DNA from: an uncultured Prevotellaceae bacterium
GTDB lineage: Bacteria; Bacteroidota; Bacteroidia; Bacteroidales; Bacteroidaceae
Reading direction: 5' to 3'
NCBI GenBank assembly: GCA_937900485.1
Contig: CALCEL010000083.1
Span: 1-64,000, forward strand
Length of the DNA stretch: 64,000 bases
This document shows positions 26,555 through 34,905 of the stretch, one piece after another (the stretch's first letter is position 1; every line of letters starts with the position of its first letter). The notes beneath the pieces are model-generated. The model was not told where the DNA came from. It did no database searches and worked only from the letters and a program-made list of their open reading frames with translations. Both the position numbers and the translations under genes were made by a program.

Positions 26555-27493
26555 TCATTTCTTGATTTTGTTCCAGTAGGTGCCTTGACTGGCGTTGATG
26601 TCAGACACGATTTCGTAAACGCTGTTTCGCTCATTCTCCGTTCCGTGTCCACTATACACATTCACAATCTCATCACGCTTATAGTCCGTAAAAATCTGAG
26701 GTAACATACTCAGCGGCTTATTGCTGTGCGCCTCCTTGAGCAACTCCATGGACTCCGTCACAGCGTTTCTCGCCCTGTCAGCATTATTAGCCATCTCGTC
26801 AAAGCCTAACCGGTGATACTTATACATCATCTGCCTGAACGGCTCCATGGAGGACTCCATGTAATCGTTGATTATCGCATGCCTGTTCTTTGAGTCATCG
26901 AAAGCTTTCCAACCTGACTCAGACATTGTCTGAGCATTGCTGACAATATTCTCGACGATATGCAGGACGTCTGTCCCTCCATACAGGGAGTAAGTGTCAA
27001 GGTCCATGCCGATGAAGAGATAAGCATAATAAGCCAACATGGCTGTCAGGTTATTATCCATGCTCGTCTCGTTGAACTCTAACGGGTCGTATTCCTTGTA
27101 CGTGAAGTTGAACTTCTCGTCCTTCATGGAAAAGACTGTGGTGTTATATGTCGAGTTGAACACCGGTCTTGACGACTGGAACAACAATTCACCAATAAAT
27201 GTGTTAGATGACTCGTCGTACTTCGTAATCGTGATATTAAGCGAGCAGTCTATTTTCTCCACTTTCTGGAATTGCATGTCTGTCCACGCCCTGTTGTTCA
27301 TAAACTCGGAAATAGCTGTCTCCAAGGTATTGAAGACAGTCGTGTTTCCTGTCTGAACCTGAGAATGTATAATCTTGACGGTACAACTCAATTCCTGTGC
27401 CTGACAATCAGTCACGTTTCTACCTGTCAAGAGAGCGAATACACCGACATATTCGACGATGACAAAAAGAATGAATCGAAAAATCCCCGTCAT
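26555..27493 (-). CDS. DUF4835 family protein (PorD-like)
   Basis: The product of about 312 residues has an N-terminal membrane/signal segment (IFRFILFVIVEYVGVFALLTG) followed by QELSCTVKIIHSQVQTGNTTVFNTLETAISEFMNNRAWTDMQF, which is characteristic of DUF4835. Further on are FNETSMDNNLTAMLAYYAYLFIGMDLDTYS and the C-terminal YSGHGTENERNSVYEIVSDIN. I recall this family being linked to type IX secretion as PorD, but its role is not established from sequence. Its position between coaBC and recN is a conserved Bacteroidetes arrangement. I prefer the ATG at 27493; a GTG at 27511 would overlap coaBC by 11 bases. Confidence 0.82.
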   Translation of the reverse strand: MTGIFRFILFVIVEYVGVFALLTGRNVTDCQAQELSCTVKIIHSQVQTGNTTVFNTLETAISEFMNNRAWTDMQFQKVEKIDCSLNITITKYDESSNTFIGELLFQSSRPVFNSTYNTTVFSMKDEKFNFTYKEYDPLEFNETSMDNNLTAMLAYYAYLFIGMDLDTYSLYGGTDVLHIVENIVSNAQTMSESGWKAFDDSKNRHAIINDYMESSMEPFRQMMYKYHRLGFDEMANNADRARNAVTESMELLKEAHSNKPLSMLPQIFTDYKRDEIVNVYSGHGTENERNSVYEIVSDINASQGTYWNKIKK

Positions 27494-27500
27494 AACGTAA

Positions 27501-28760
27501 TCATTTTTCACCTAACAGTCCACACAGATTATCCACGATATCGGCAGCCACCTCACTCTTCTCCTTCAAAGGAAACACCTTAGTGACGGTATTTTCCTCG
27601 GTGGCAGCATCGCTACCGCTATGTTTGTCCAAACCGATAATAGTTATTTTATTAGTATCTGTCCTAAATCCAGCTCCTTCGTCTTTGAGAGAATTTAGGA
27701 CGATGAAATCGAAATTCTTTTTCTGCAACTTATGCTTTGCGTTGGTCTCCTCATTGTCTGTCTCCAACGCAAAACCAGCAAGAATCTGTCCAGGCTTTTT
27801 TCTTGCGCCGAGAGAAGCTGCGATGTCCGGGTTTGGCTTGAGATGAATCACCAGATCCTCGTCTTTACGTTTTATCTTTGTCTCAGCACAACTGACCGGT
27901 GCGAAATCAGCCACGGCTGCGCATAATATACCGGCATCCATAGACGGGTACAAAGACTCACACGCTTCACACATCTGTTTGGCACTCTCCACGTCTGTCC
28001 TGTGAATATTCTTCCATTCCCTACTCAAAGACACTGACACGGGTCCACACACAAGCTCAACCCACGCTCCGCGTCTCGCACATTCCTCAGCAAGGGCAAA
28101 ACCCATTTTTCCGGAAGAATAGTTACCTATGAAGCGGACAGGGTCAATCTTCTCATACGTCGGACCTGCCGTTATCAGTATCTTCTTTCCCACAAGTCTG
28201 TTGTCGTACTTATCCTTTTCATCGAAAAAAGTCTCAAGTCTCGTCACGATATTCTCAGGCTCTTCCATACGTCCCTTACCTTCCAAGGTGCTCGCCAGAA
28301 AGCCTGACGTAGGCTCGATGATGATATTTCCATAACTTGTCAGTTTAGACAAGTTAGCCTGAGTAGTAGGATGAGCATACATGTCAAGGTCCATGGCAGG
28401 AGCCACAAACACAGGTGCTTTCATGGAGAGATAAGTCGTTATGAGCATATTGTCGGCAATACCATTAGCCATCTTGCCTATGCTACTTGCCGTCGCCGGA
28501 GCAATAATCATAGCGTCAGCCCATAGTCCAAGGTCAACATGACTGTTCCATGTTCCATCCTTCTGACTGAAGAACTCGCTGACCACTGGCTTGTGAGTCA
28601 ACGTGGAGAGTGTTATGGGAGTGATGAACTCCTTTCCGGCAGGTGTGATGACCACTTGCACCTCAGCACCCTTTCTGATAAGCTGTCTTATGAGGAAACA
28701 TGCTTTATATGCGGCGATACTGCCGGTTATACCCAAAACTATTTTTTTTCCTTTGAGCAT
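27501..28760 (-). CDS. coaBC: Bifunctional phosphopantothenoylcysteine decarboxylase / phosphopantothenate-cysteine ligase
   Basis: Two consecutive steps of coenzyme A synthesis. The 419-residue product has the FMN-dependent CoaC half (LKGKKIVLGITGSIAAYKACFLIRQL; His motif in NSHVDLG; PAMDLDMYAHPTT) and the CoaB ligase half (ITAGPTYEKIDPVRFIGNYSSGKMG; ILCAAVADFAP; KPNPDI; GFALETD). It begins 1 base after the exonuclease gene stop and is followed at once by DUF4835, so it is inside an operon running from dnaN. Confidence 0.97.
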   Translation of the reverse strand: MLKGKKIVLGITGSIAAYKACFLIRQLIRKGAEVQVVITPAGKEFITPITLSTLTHKPVVSEFFSQKDGTWNSHVDLGLWADAMIIAPATASSIGKMANGIADNMLITTYLSMKAPVFVAPAMDLDMYAHPTTQANLSKLTSYGNIIIEPTSGFLASTLEGKGRMEEPENIVTRLETFFDEKDKYDNRLVGKKILITAGPTYEKIDPVRFIGNYSSGKMGFALAEECARRGAWVELVCGPVSVSLSREWKNIHRTDVESAKQMCEACESLYPSMDAGILCAAVADFAPVSCAETKIKRKDEDLVIHLKPNPDIAASLGARKKPGQILAGFALETDNEETNAKHKLQKKNFDFIVLNSLKDEGAGFRTDTNKITIIGLDKHSGSDAATEENTVTKVFPLKEKSEVAADIVDNLCGLLGEK

Positions 28761-28761
28761 A

Positions 28762-29532
28762 TCAATTAAACTGTTCTCTTAGTCGTATCTTCGTAAGCAC
28801 CTGCTTCGTGTTGAGTGAAAAATCACCCTGCATCATCCAGTTGTAGAAACTTGGCTCTCTCCTCAACACGTCCTTCACCAGCTTTCCTTTATGCTTACCG
28901 AAATTAAACACCTCTTCGCCTTTATCGTTATACACTATCCTTCCGGCGAAGTCCACGTTTCTGTTCATCTTGGAGAAGTCATCAAGAAATGACACGTCAT
29001 TCTTCAGAAGTTCAGGATACTTGTCAAGCTGAGCCTCAAGAACCTCCAACGTGGCTCTCGTGTCCGCCTCTGCGGTATGAGCGTTCTCCAAGTCTTTATT
29101 GCAGTAATATTTATAAGCCGCGACAAGTGTTCGCTGCTCAAGCTTATGATAAATATTCTGTACATCGATGAACTTACGTTTAGTCAAATCAAAGTCTATA
29201 CCGCAACGTAAGAACTCCTCCACAAGCAGAGGTATGTCAAAACGGTTAGAGTTGAATCCGGCAAAGTCACATCCAGCGAACACCGCTTGAAGGTTCCTCG
29301 CCACTTTTTCGAATGTTGGACAATCTTTCACATCATCATCCGTAATGCCATGTATGGCAGTCGTATTCTCTGGGATGTGTATGGTTGGATTGATTCTGAG
29401 TGTCTCCGACTCCTCAGTACCATCCGGAAAAACTTTGATGTAGCAAAGTTCCACAATGCGGTCCTTAGCTACATCAACGCCAGTTGTCTCCAAGTCAAGG
29501 AAGACAACAGGATTTTTCAAATTAAGCTTCAT
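28762..29532 (-). CDS. DnaQ-like 3'-5' exonuclease
   Basis: The 256-residue product has the DEDDh exonuclease motifs: ExoI VFLDLETTGVDVAKDRIVEL, ExoII CDFAGFNSNRFDIPLLVEEF and ExoIII NAHTAEADTRATLEVL (His-Thr-Ala-Glu-Ala-Asp). A C-terminal extension, NFGKHKGKLVKDVLRREPSFYNWMMQGDF, is a small domain often seen in Bacteroidetes members. It is annotated in relatives as the DNA polymerase III epsilon subunit; proofreading is likely but not proven. It starts 2 bases after the dnaN stop, supporting a role with the sliding clamp. Confidence 0.93.
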   Translation of the reverse strand: MKLNLKNPVVFLDLETTGVDVAKDRIVELCYIKVFPDGTEESETLRINPTIHIPENTTAIHGITDDDVKDCPTFEKVARNLQAVFAGCDFAGFNSNRFDIPLLVEEFLRCGIDFDLTKRKFIDVQNIYHKLEQRTLVAAYKYYCNKDLENAHTAEADTRATLEVLEAQLDKYPELLKNDVSFLDDFSKMNRNVDFAGRIVYNDKGEEVFNFGKHKGKLVKDVLRREPSFYNWMMQGDFSLNTKQVLTKIRLREQFN

Positions 29533-29534
29533 AG

Positions 29535-30656
29535 TTAATCCTGTAACATCATTGGCATGAGCAACATTATCACATCCTCATCCTCACCTTGCTCTGCAGG
29601 AACGATAACACCAGGTCTGCTTGGGTCTGCCAGCTCAAGAATTACGTCGGAACATGAAATGCTGTTCAACACATCAATGAGGAAAGTACCACTGAATCCT
29701 ATGCTCATCGCTCCACCATCATACTCACACATCACACGCTCCTCGGCAAATGTGGAGAAATCAATATCCTTAGCTGAAACAGTCATCACGTTATTCTCCA
29801 AATGCAACTTGATGAGTGTGGTGCTCGCACTCGCTGACACATAGACACGTCTCAAAGCGCTGATGAATGCCATACGATCGACGCGTACCTTGAACGGGTT
29901 GTCAACAGGTATCACTGAGTTGTAGTTCGGATAACGTCCTTCGATGAGTCGGCATGTGATGGTGTAGTCAGCAAACTCAATCTTGGCGTTTCTGTCATTG
30001 AAGCTGATGATGGTGTTCTCCTCGTTCTTGCTGAGAATGTTCTTAAGAATGAGAGCAGGCTTCTTCGGCAGGTTAAGTGAAGACACCTCACCTTTCACAG
30101 ACAAGATTCGGTTACGTACCATCTTATGTCCGTCAGTAGCCACCAACGCAGTGTAGTCAGGTGACACGTCGAAGTAAATACCATTCATCTGTGGTCTTAT
30201 CTCATCATCACCAGTAGCGAATATAGTTCTTGATATACCGTTGAGCAACAAAGAAGATGGCACACATATTGTGTTGACAGCATCCGTGATACCCATTATC
30301 TCCGGATACTCCTTACCATTCTGTCCAACAAGATTATAACGTCCATTCTGATACACAATCTCTATCGCCAACGTCTCCTCGTTAACATCGAATGTTATCG
30401 GCTGCTCAGGTATCTCTTTTATTGAGTTAATCAACTGCTTTGAGTCAATAGCTACGAGTCCGTCCCCGTCGCTCTCTATCGTGCTGAGGAAAGAAACGAT
30501 TGTCACCTCACCATCGGACGCCGTCATACGCAGCATACCGTCACTCAACTCGAACAGTATGCATTCCAATATTGGATACGCACTTTTCGAGCTCTGAACT
30601 CTGCTTATAGCCTGCAATCTGGCGCAGAGAGAAGAACTTGATACACTAAATTTCAT
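29535..30656 (-). CDS. dnaN: DNA polymerase III sliding clamp (beta subunit)
   Basis: Ring-shaped processivity factor for replication. The 373-residue product has the three clamp domains, with MKFSVSSSSLCARLQAISRVQ at the start, FATGDDEIRPQMNGIYFDV and LVATDGHKMVRNR in the second domain, and a C-terminal VILELADPSRPGVIVPAEQGEDEDVIMLLMPMML. I chose the ATG at 30656, since the upstream part of the frame is low-complexity and lies across the promoter. It leads a leftward cluster (exonuclease, coaBC, DUF4835, recN, TPR). Unlike in many bacteria, dnaA is not adjacent. Confidence 0.97.
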   Translation of the reverse strand: MKFSVSSSSLCARLQAISRVQSSKSAYPILECILFELSDGMLRMTASDGEVTIVSFLSTIESDGDGLVAIDSKQLINSIKEIPEQPITFDVNEETLAIEIVYQNGRYNLVGQNGKEYPEIMGITDAVNTICVPSSLLLNGISRTIFATGDDEIRPQMNGIYFDVSPDYTALVATDGHKMVRNRILSVKGEVSSLNLPKKPALILKNILSKNEENTIISFNDRNAKIEFADYTITCRLIEGRYPNYNSVIPVDNPFKVRVDRMAFISALRRVYVSASASTTLIKLHLENNVMTVSAKDIDFSTFAEERVMCEYDGGAMSIGFSGTFLIDVLNSISCSDVILELADPSRPGVIVPAEQGEDEDVIMLLMPMMLQD

Positions 30657-30677
30657 CTTGAATAATTTTATTTTCCA

Positions 30678-30685
30678 CAAAGTTA
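30678..30685 (-). promoter_or_regulatory. -7 element of dnaN
   Basis: Minus-strand TAACTTTG (plus-strand CAAAGTTA) lies 22 bases before the dnaN ATG. The overlapping plus-strand TTTTCCACA resembles a single DnaA box, which could allow control by DnaA, but one box proves nothing. Confidence 0.5.
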
Positions 30686-30768
30686 TGAATTGTTTTGAAA
30701 TAACTAAAAAATAAAAGATAAAAAATCTTATTTTCAGACTATGCCGCACCAAAACAAAAAAAATATTG

Positions 30769-30776
30769 TACTTTTG
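30769..30776 (+). promoter_or_regulatory. -7 element of the DUF3127 gene
   Basis: TACTTTTG matches TAnnTTTG and lies 40 bases before the ATG at 30817. It is divergent from the dnaN promoter. Confidence 0.5.
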
Positions 30777-30816
30777 CAATGAATACTTAAATAATCAAAA
30801 AGAAAGAAATACGACA

Positions 30817-31203
30817 ATGGAAATCAGCGGAAAAATCATAGCCGTGCTTGAGGCGCGCAGCGGACAGTCACGTACTACCGGCAATAACTGGATGACACAG
30901 GATTATGTCATTGAGACGCATGAGCAATATCCGAAACGTTTATGTTTCAATGTGTGGGGCGAAGATAAAATCCATCAGTTCAACATTCAGGTAGGACAAG
31001 AACTTACCGTCTCTTTCGACATTAACGCCCGCGAGTATCAGGGACGCTGGTACAACGATATACGCGCTTGGAAGGTGGAGCAGTATAATCAGAATGCTCC
31101 TGCTGCCGCAGCAACTGTTCCTACTGAGCCGGCCAACAGTTTCGCACCTAATGGCAGTTTCGCACCTAATGACAGCCAAAGCGACGACGACCTTCCATTC
31201 TAA
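30817..31203 (+). CDS. DUF3127 protein, SSB-like
   Basis: The 128-residue product belongs to DUF3127, a Bacteroidetes family that appears to have an OB-type fold like single-stranded DNA-binding proteins: MEISGKIIAVLEARSGQSR, WMTQDYVIETHEQYPKRLCFNVWGED and LTVSFDINAREYQGRWYNDIRAWKVE. The C-terminus has two SFAPN repeats and ends in the acidic SQSDDDLPF, which closely matches the SSB tail that recruits replication partners. I chose the ATG at 30817, because the longer frame runs through the predicted promoter. It lies next to dnaN (divergent) and 6 bases before the phosphatase gene. Role in DNA metabolism inferred. Confidence 0.85.
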   Translation: MEISGKIIAVLEARSGQSRTTGNNWMTQDYVIETHEQYPKRLCFNVWGEDKIHQFNIQVGQELTVSFDINAREYQGRWYNDIRAWKVEQYNQNAPAAAATVPTEPANSFAPNGSFAPNDSQSDDDLPF

Positions 31204-31209
31204 TCACGT

Positions 31210-31719
31210 ATGACAACACTATATCTCGTCCGCCACGGTGAGACAGAAGAAAACGTGAGACACATCCTTCAAGGGCACCTTCCGGGTAACCTGACGGGGG
31301 TCGGAAAAGAACAAGCTAAAAAGGCTGTGTCGCAAATCTGCGACACAGCCTTTGACGTTTGTCTTTGCAGCGACCTTAAACGTTGTGTTGACACTGCGCA
31401 CATCATGCTAGAAGACAGACAAGACATCAACGTCATATACACAAAACTGTTACGGGAACGGGACTGGGGAGCTATCACAGGAATGGTTGTTGACAAAGAG
31501 AAGGGCATCGAGATGCCTGAGGATGTGGAAAGCCTGCCAGCCATAAGAGCAAGAGCAAGGACTTTCCTTGAATATGTCAGTGACAATTACAACGGGAAAA
31601 AAGTGTTGGTGATAAGCCATGGATTCATGCTGAGAATCATCCAAGCCGTTCATAAGAACGTGGAACACAAAGCAATAACACCTATGACAAACGTCGAGAT
31701 AAGGATTTTAGACATTTAG
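31210..31719 (+). CDS. Histidine phosphatase family protein
   Basis: The 169-residue product has the phosphohistidine motif LVRHGETEENVRHILQGHLPGNLTGVGKEQAKK, CSDLKRCVDTA, the catalytic RERDWGAITG and the second His in VLVISHGFMLRIIQ. This fits a small phosphoglycerate-mutase-like phosphatase (PhoE/CobC type); the substrate is not predictable. It is the second gene after DUF3127. A perfect 15-bp inverted repeat lies inside its coding sequence (31320-31353) without disturbing the frame. The gene ends at a bidirectional terminator shared with purD. Confidence 0.9.
   Translation: MTTLYLVRHGETEENVRHILQGHLPGNLTGVGKEQAKKAVSQICDTAFDVCLCSDLKRCVDTAHIMLEDRQDINVIYTKLLRERDWGAITGMVVDKEKGIEMPEDVESLPAIRARARTFLEYVSDNYNGKKVLVISHGFMLRIIQAVHKNVEHKAITPMTNVEIRILDI
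31320..31353 (+). other. Perfect 15-bp hairpin inside the phosphatase gene
   Basis: AAAGGCTGTGTCGCA (31320-31334) and TGCGACACAGCCTTT (31339-31353) pair perfectly around the 4-base loop AATC. It looks like a terminator stem placed within an open frame, encoding KAVSQICDTAF. Confidence 0.85.
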
Positions 31720-31874
31720 ACTCAAAGAAAAAACTCTGCTGACTTCTCACCACAAGTTTTACCACATGACTTTAAGTGTTATTTAGTGCCAACGTTTGCA
31801 CATTGCCGTTATCTATGCAGCTACGGCATTAGACTGCGACTGTGACTCCCACCAATCGGATTTGGCGAACAAGT

Positions 31875-31916
31875 AAAAAAGACGACATGAGAGATTCTCT
31901 TCATGTCGTCTTTTTT
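31875..31916. terminator. Bidirectional terminator between phosphatase and purD
   Basis: AAAAAAGACGACATGA and TCATGTCGTCTTTTTT form a 10-bp GC stem (31881-31890, 31901-31910) flanked by A and T runs, so it can end transcription in both directions: the DUF3127-phosphatase transcript and purD. Confidence 0.9.
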
Positions 31917-31947
31917 ATTCTTATACTTGTTTACCTGGCAACGGCAA

Positions 31948-33240
31948 TCACAGGTCCTTACCGATGTCACGTCTAAAGTATTTCTTCTCAAAAGAAATCT
32001 TTGATGCCTCACGGAATGACTTCTCCAAAGCCTCATCCTTATTCGCGCCATAAGAGCTGACAGCTATGACTCGACCACCGGAAGTGACAACCTTTCCATC
32101 CTTCAAAGCCGTGCCCGCATGGAAGACAACAGAGTCATTGACATCTTCTATTCCGGTAATCTCAAATCCTTTATCGTATGCTTGCGGATAACCTCCACTC
32201 ACCATCATGACACAAACCACACTACGAGGGTCGAACTCTACCGTCTTAGTGTCAAGATTACCTGCTGCCACTCCTTCAAAAAGATCCACGATATCAGACT
32301 TCAATCTCAGCATGACAGACTCAGTCTCAGGGTCTCCCATACGAACATTGTACTCTATGACCATAGGATCGCCCGCATCAGCGCAGCTATACTTCTTATC
32401 AACCTTGATGAGACCGAAGAATATGAATCCTTTATAATCTATACCGTCAGCGGCCAGTCCATCAACAGTAGGGCGTATGATACGCTCCTCAACCTTTTTC
32501 ATCCAAGCCTCATCAGCGAATGGTACTGGAGACACAGAGCCCATACCACCAGTGTTAAGCCCCGTATCGCCCTCTCCAATACGCTTATAATCCTTTGCCT
32601 CAGGTAGGATCTTGTAGTTCTTTCCGTCAGTCAGGACGAATACTGAGCATTCTATACCACTCAAGAACTCCTCGACAACCACAGTGGCACTGGCATTGCC
32701 AAACATACCGCCGAGCATATTACGGAACTCTGTCTTAGCCTCTTCCAATGTAGGCAAGATGAGCACACCCTTACCAGCACACAATCCATCAGCCTTTAAC
32801 ACGTATGGAGGATTAAGAGTCTCAAGGAACTGTATACCCTCCTCAATGTTAGTGCCATTAAAAGATTTATAGGCTGCGGTTGGAATATTATGACGTATCA
32901 TAAATTGCTTAGCGAAGTCCTTTGAACCTTCAAGCACGGCTCCTTGCTTAGACGGACCGATGACAGGAATGTCACGCAGTTCCGAGTCGTTCTTGAAAAA
33001 GTCATAGACACCCTTGACCAATGGATCCTCAGGTCCGACGACAACCATATCAACAGAGTTATTGATAACGAACGATTTGACGCCCTCAAAGTCATCCGCC
33101 TTTAAGTCAACATTCTCACCCACTGTGCCTGTTCCGGCATTTCCGGGAGCAATATATAACTTCTCTATTTTCGGACTCTGTGATATCTTCCATGCCAAAG
33201 CATGCTCACGTCCACCACTTCCAAGCAATAATAATCTCAT
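31948..33240 (-). CDS. purD: Phosphoribosylamine-glycine ligase
   Basis: ATP-grasp enzyme of de novo purine synthesis that makes glycinamide ribonucleotide. The product of about 430 residues begins MRLLLLGSGGREHALAWKI, then has VVGPEDPLVKGVYDFF, GPSKQGAVLEGSKDFAKQF, the ATP-binding YVLKADGLCAGKGVLI and GLNTGGMGSVSPV, and the metal site EYNVRMGDPETE. I chose the ATG at 33240; a TTG three codons earlier is less likely. It stands alone with a terminator behind it and is divergent from tdk. Confidence 0.97.
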   Translation of the reverse strand: MRLLLLGSGGREHALAWKISQSPKIEKLYIAPGNAGTGTVGENVDLKADDFEGVKSFVINNSVDMVVVGPEDPLVKGVYDFFKNDSELRDIPVIGPSKQGAVLEGSKDFAKQFMIRHNIPTAAYKSFNGTNIEEGIQFLETLNPPYVLKADGLCAGKGVLILPTLEEAKTEFRNMLGGMFGNASATVVVEEFLSGIECSVFVLTDGKNYKILPEAKDYKRIGEGDTGLNTGGMGSVSPVPFADEAWMKKVEERIIRPTVDGLAADGIDYKGFIFFGLIKVDKKYSCADAGDPMVIEYNVRMGDPETESVMLRLKSDIVDLFEGVAAGNLDTKTVEFDPRSVVCVMMVSGGYPQAYDKGFEITGIEDVNDSVVFHAGTALKDGKVVTSGGRVIAVSSYGANKDEALEKSFREASKISFEKKYFRRDIGKDL

Positions 33241-33271
33241 ATCAGTCAAGTGTTTTTACTAAATTTGAATG

Positions 33272-33279
33272 CAAAAGTA
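33272..33279 (-). promoter_or_regulatory. -7 element of purD
   Basis: Minus-strand TACTTTTG (plus-strand CAAAAGTA) lies about 32 bases before the purD ATG and matches TAnnTTTG. Confidence 0.5.
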
Positions 33280-33322
33280 AAAATAAATTCTTCATCTTAC
33301 ACTATTCATCTTTCATTTTTCA

Positions 33323-33330
33323 TATCTTTG
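33323..33330 (+). promoter_or_regulatory. -7 element of the tdk-cysE-methyltransferase transcript
   Basis: TATCTTTG matches TAnnTTTG and gives a leader of roughly 100 bases before tdk. Confidence 0.5.
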
Positions 33331-33434
33331 CAAGGATTTTTTCGCATCCGCCATATATAGCATATGTAAGCGTACGGAATAATCATCAAAGAGAACCATA
33401 AATGTGTGACATATAGCGTTTTTTGATTGTGACA

Positions 33435-34025
33435 ATGTCTTATAAGAATGGAGAGATGACGTCTCGAGGACGAATAGAAGTCATATGCGGATCGATGTTT
33501 TCCGGTAAGACCGAGGAATTAATCAGGCGTCTTAAGAGAGCTAAGTTCGCACACCAGGCAGTTGAGATTTTCAAGCCATCCATTGACACCCGCTACTCTG
33601 ATGAGAATGTAGTCAGTCATGGAGGTTTATCGATACAGTCAACACCAGTTGACAACTCAGCAAGCATATTACTTTTAGGAGGTGACTCTGATGTTGTTGG
33701 TATTGACGAGGCGCAATTCTTCGATGACGGGATTGTTGATGTGTGTAACAAACTTGCAAGAAAAGGAGTAAGAGTCATTGTGGCAGGTCTCGACATGGAT
33801 TACACGGGTAAGCCGTTCGGACCTATGCCAAGCATACTCGCCATTGCGGATGATGTCCTGAAGGTGCACGCTATATGCGTGAAATGCGGTTCACTTGCAT
33901 ACATAAGCCATCGCATTGTGGCAGGTAACCATCAGGTTATGATCGGAGAAACGAAAGAGTACGAACCATTATGCCGAGATTGTTATGAACAATGTAACCA
34001 CACAAATACTGACACAAGCTGTTGA
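33435..34025 (+). CDS. tdk: Thymidine kinase (type II)
   Basis: Salvages thymidine to dTMP with ATP. The product of about 196 residues has RGRIEVICGSMFSGKTEELIRRL (Walker A GSMFSGKT), the Walker B-like VVGIDEAQFFDDGIV, the lasso region and the zinc-binding cysteines CVKCG and CRDC. The ATG at 33435 fits; a TTG at 33423 and an ATG at 33456 are alternatives. The 3' end overlaps the cysE start by 41 bases, so the two are translationally close. dut and dgt, also acting on nucleotides, lie 20 kb away. Confidence 0.95.
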   Translation: MSYKNGEMTSRGRIEVICGSMFSGKTEELIRRLKRAKFAHQAVEIFKPSIDTRYSDENVVSHGGLSIQSTPVDNSASILLLGGDSDVVGIDEAQFFDDGIVDVCNKLARKGVRVIVAGLDMDYTGKPFGPMPSILAIADDVLKVHAICVKCGSLAYISHRIVAGNHQVMIGETKEYEPLCRDCYEQCNHTNTDTSC

Positions 34026-34896
34026 GGAGCTGTCAAACCCAGGCTCTTACAAAGATTTGTTTCACAAGCACAGCGAAGGTACGCCGTTGCCTTCCGGTAA
34101 CGTGTTGAGCGAGATTGTGGAGCTTGCCAGAGCGATAATATTTCCAGGTTATTACGGTAAATCATCTATTATAGCAGAGACACTCAGCTACCACATAGGA
34201 GTATACATAGAAAGACTGTATGTACTTCTTGTGGAGCAGATACAGGCTGGACTCGCTTTTTCCGACGGAGAAGAGAAGTACATATATGCGGCGTATTCTC
34301 CAGCTACAATACTCAACGAGCAAAAAAGAATAGCGCAGAACCGAGCCGAGCGTTTCATATCCAAATTGCCGGAAATCAGGAAGACATTGGCTACAGATGT
34401 CGTCGCCGCGTACAATGGAGACCCAGCCGCCAAGAGCTACGGAGAGATAATAAGCTGTTATCCTGCCATCAAAGTGCTCACCAACTACCGCATAGCACAC
34501 GAGCTTTTCATGTTGGAAGTACCGCTCATTCCGAGAATGCTGACGGAGATGGCACATTCAGAGACAGGAATAGATATCCATCCAGGAGCTTCCATAGGAA
34601 ACTACTTCACTATCGACCACGGAACGGGAGTCGTGATTGGTGAGACATGTGTGATTGGCAACAACGTCAAGCTCTATCAGGGTGTCACTCTTGGAGCCAA
34701 GAGTTTCCCGTGTGATGAAAACGGCAATCCAATTAAAGGTATTCCAAGACATCCGATATTGGAGGATGATGTCATAGTATATTCCAACGCTTCCATACTC
34801 GGAAGAGTGACAATAGGAAAAGGAGCCACCATCGGCGGCAACATCTGGGTGACACAAGACGTTCCCGCAGGAACATTCATTAGTCAAAAGAGATAA
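33985..34896 (+). CDS. cysE: Serine O-acetyltransferase
   Basis: Makes O-acetylserine, the precursor of cysteine. The 303-residue product has an N-terminal helical domain (about 1-190) and a C-terminal left-handed beta-helix of hexapeptide repeats: GIDIHPGASIGNYFTIDHGTGVVIGE, VIGNNVKLYQGVTLGAKSF, HPILEDDVIVYSNASILGRVTIGKGATIGGN. The His/Asp active-site pair is in FTIDHGTG. The start overlaps the end of tdk by 41 bases, and the methyltransferase gene begins 9 bases after its stop. Confidence 0.95.
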   Translation: MNNVTTQILTQAVEELSNPGSYKDLFHKHSEGTPLPSGNVLSEIVELARAIIFPGYYGKSSIIAETLSYHIGVYIERLYVLLVEQIQAGLAFSDGEEKYIYAAYSPATILNEQKRIAQNRAERFISKLPEIRKTLATDVVAAYNGDPAAKSYGEIISCYPAIKVLTNYRIAHELFMLEVPLIPRMLTEMAHSETGIDIHPGASIGNYFTIDHGTGVVIGETCVIGNNVKLYQGVTLGAKSFPCDENGNPIKGIPRHPILEDDVIVYSNASILGRVTIGKGATIGGNIWVTQDVPAGTFISQKR

Positions 34897-34905
34897 TATC
34901 AGAAT

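Noticed and set aside
27511..27511. GTG start for the DUF4835 gene overlapping coaBC
   Set aside because: The ATG at 27493 gives a better signal segment and removes the 11-base overlap.
30671..30679. DnaA box-like TTTTCCACA upstream of dnaN, as a sign of an origin
   Set aside because: A single 9-mer is expected by chance in such an AT-rich region; no cluster of boxes or unwinding element was seen.
31740..31860. Possible tRNA remnant (a stretch ending CTCCCACCA)
   Set aside because: No acceptor stem pairing, no T-loop GTTCRANNC and no anticodon arm could be built around it.
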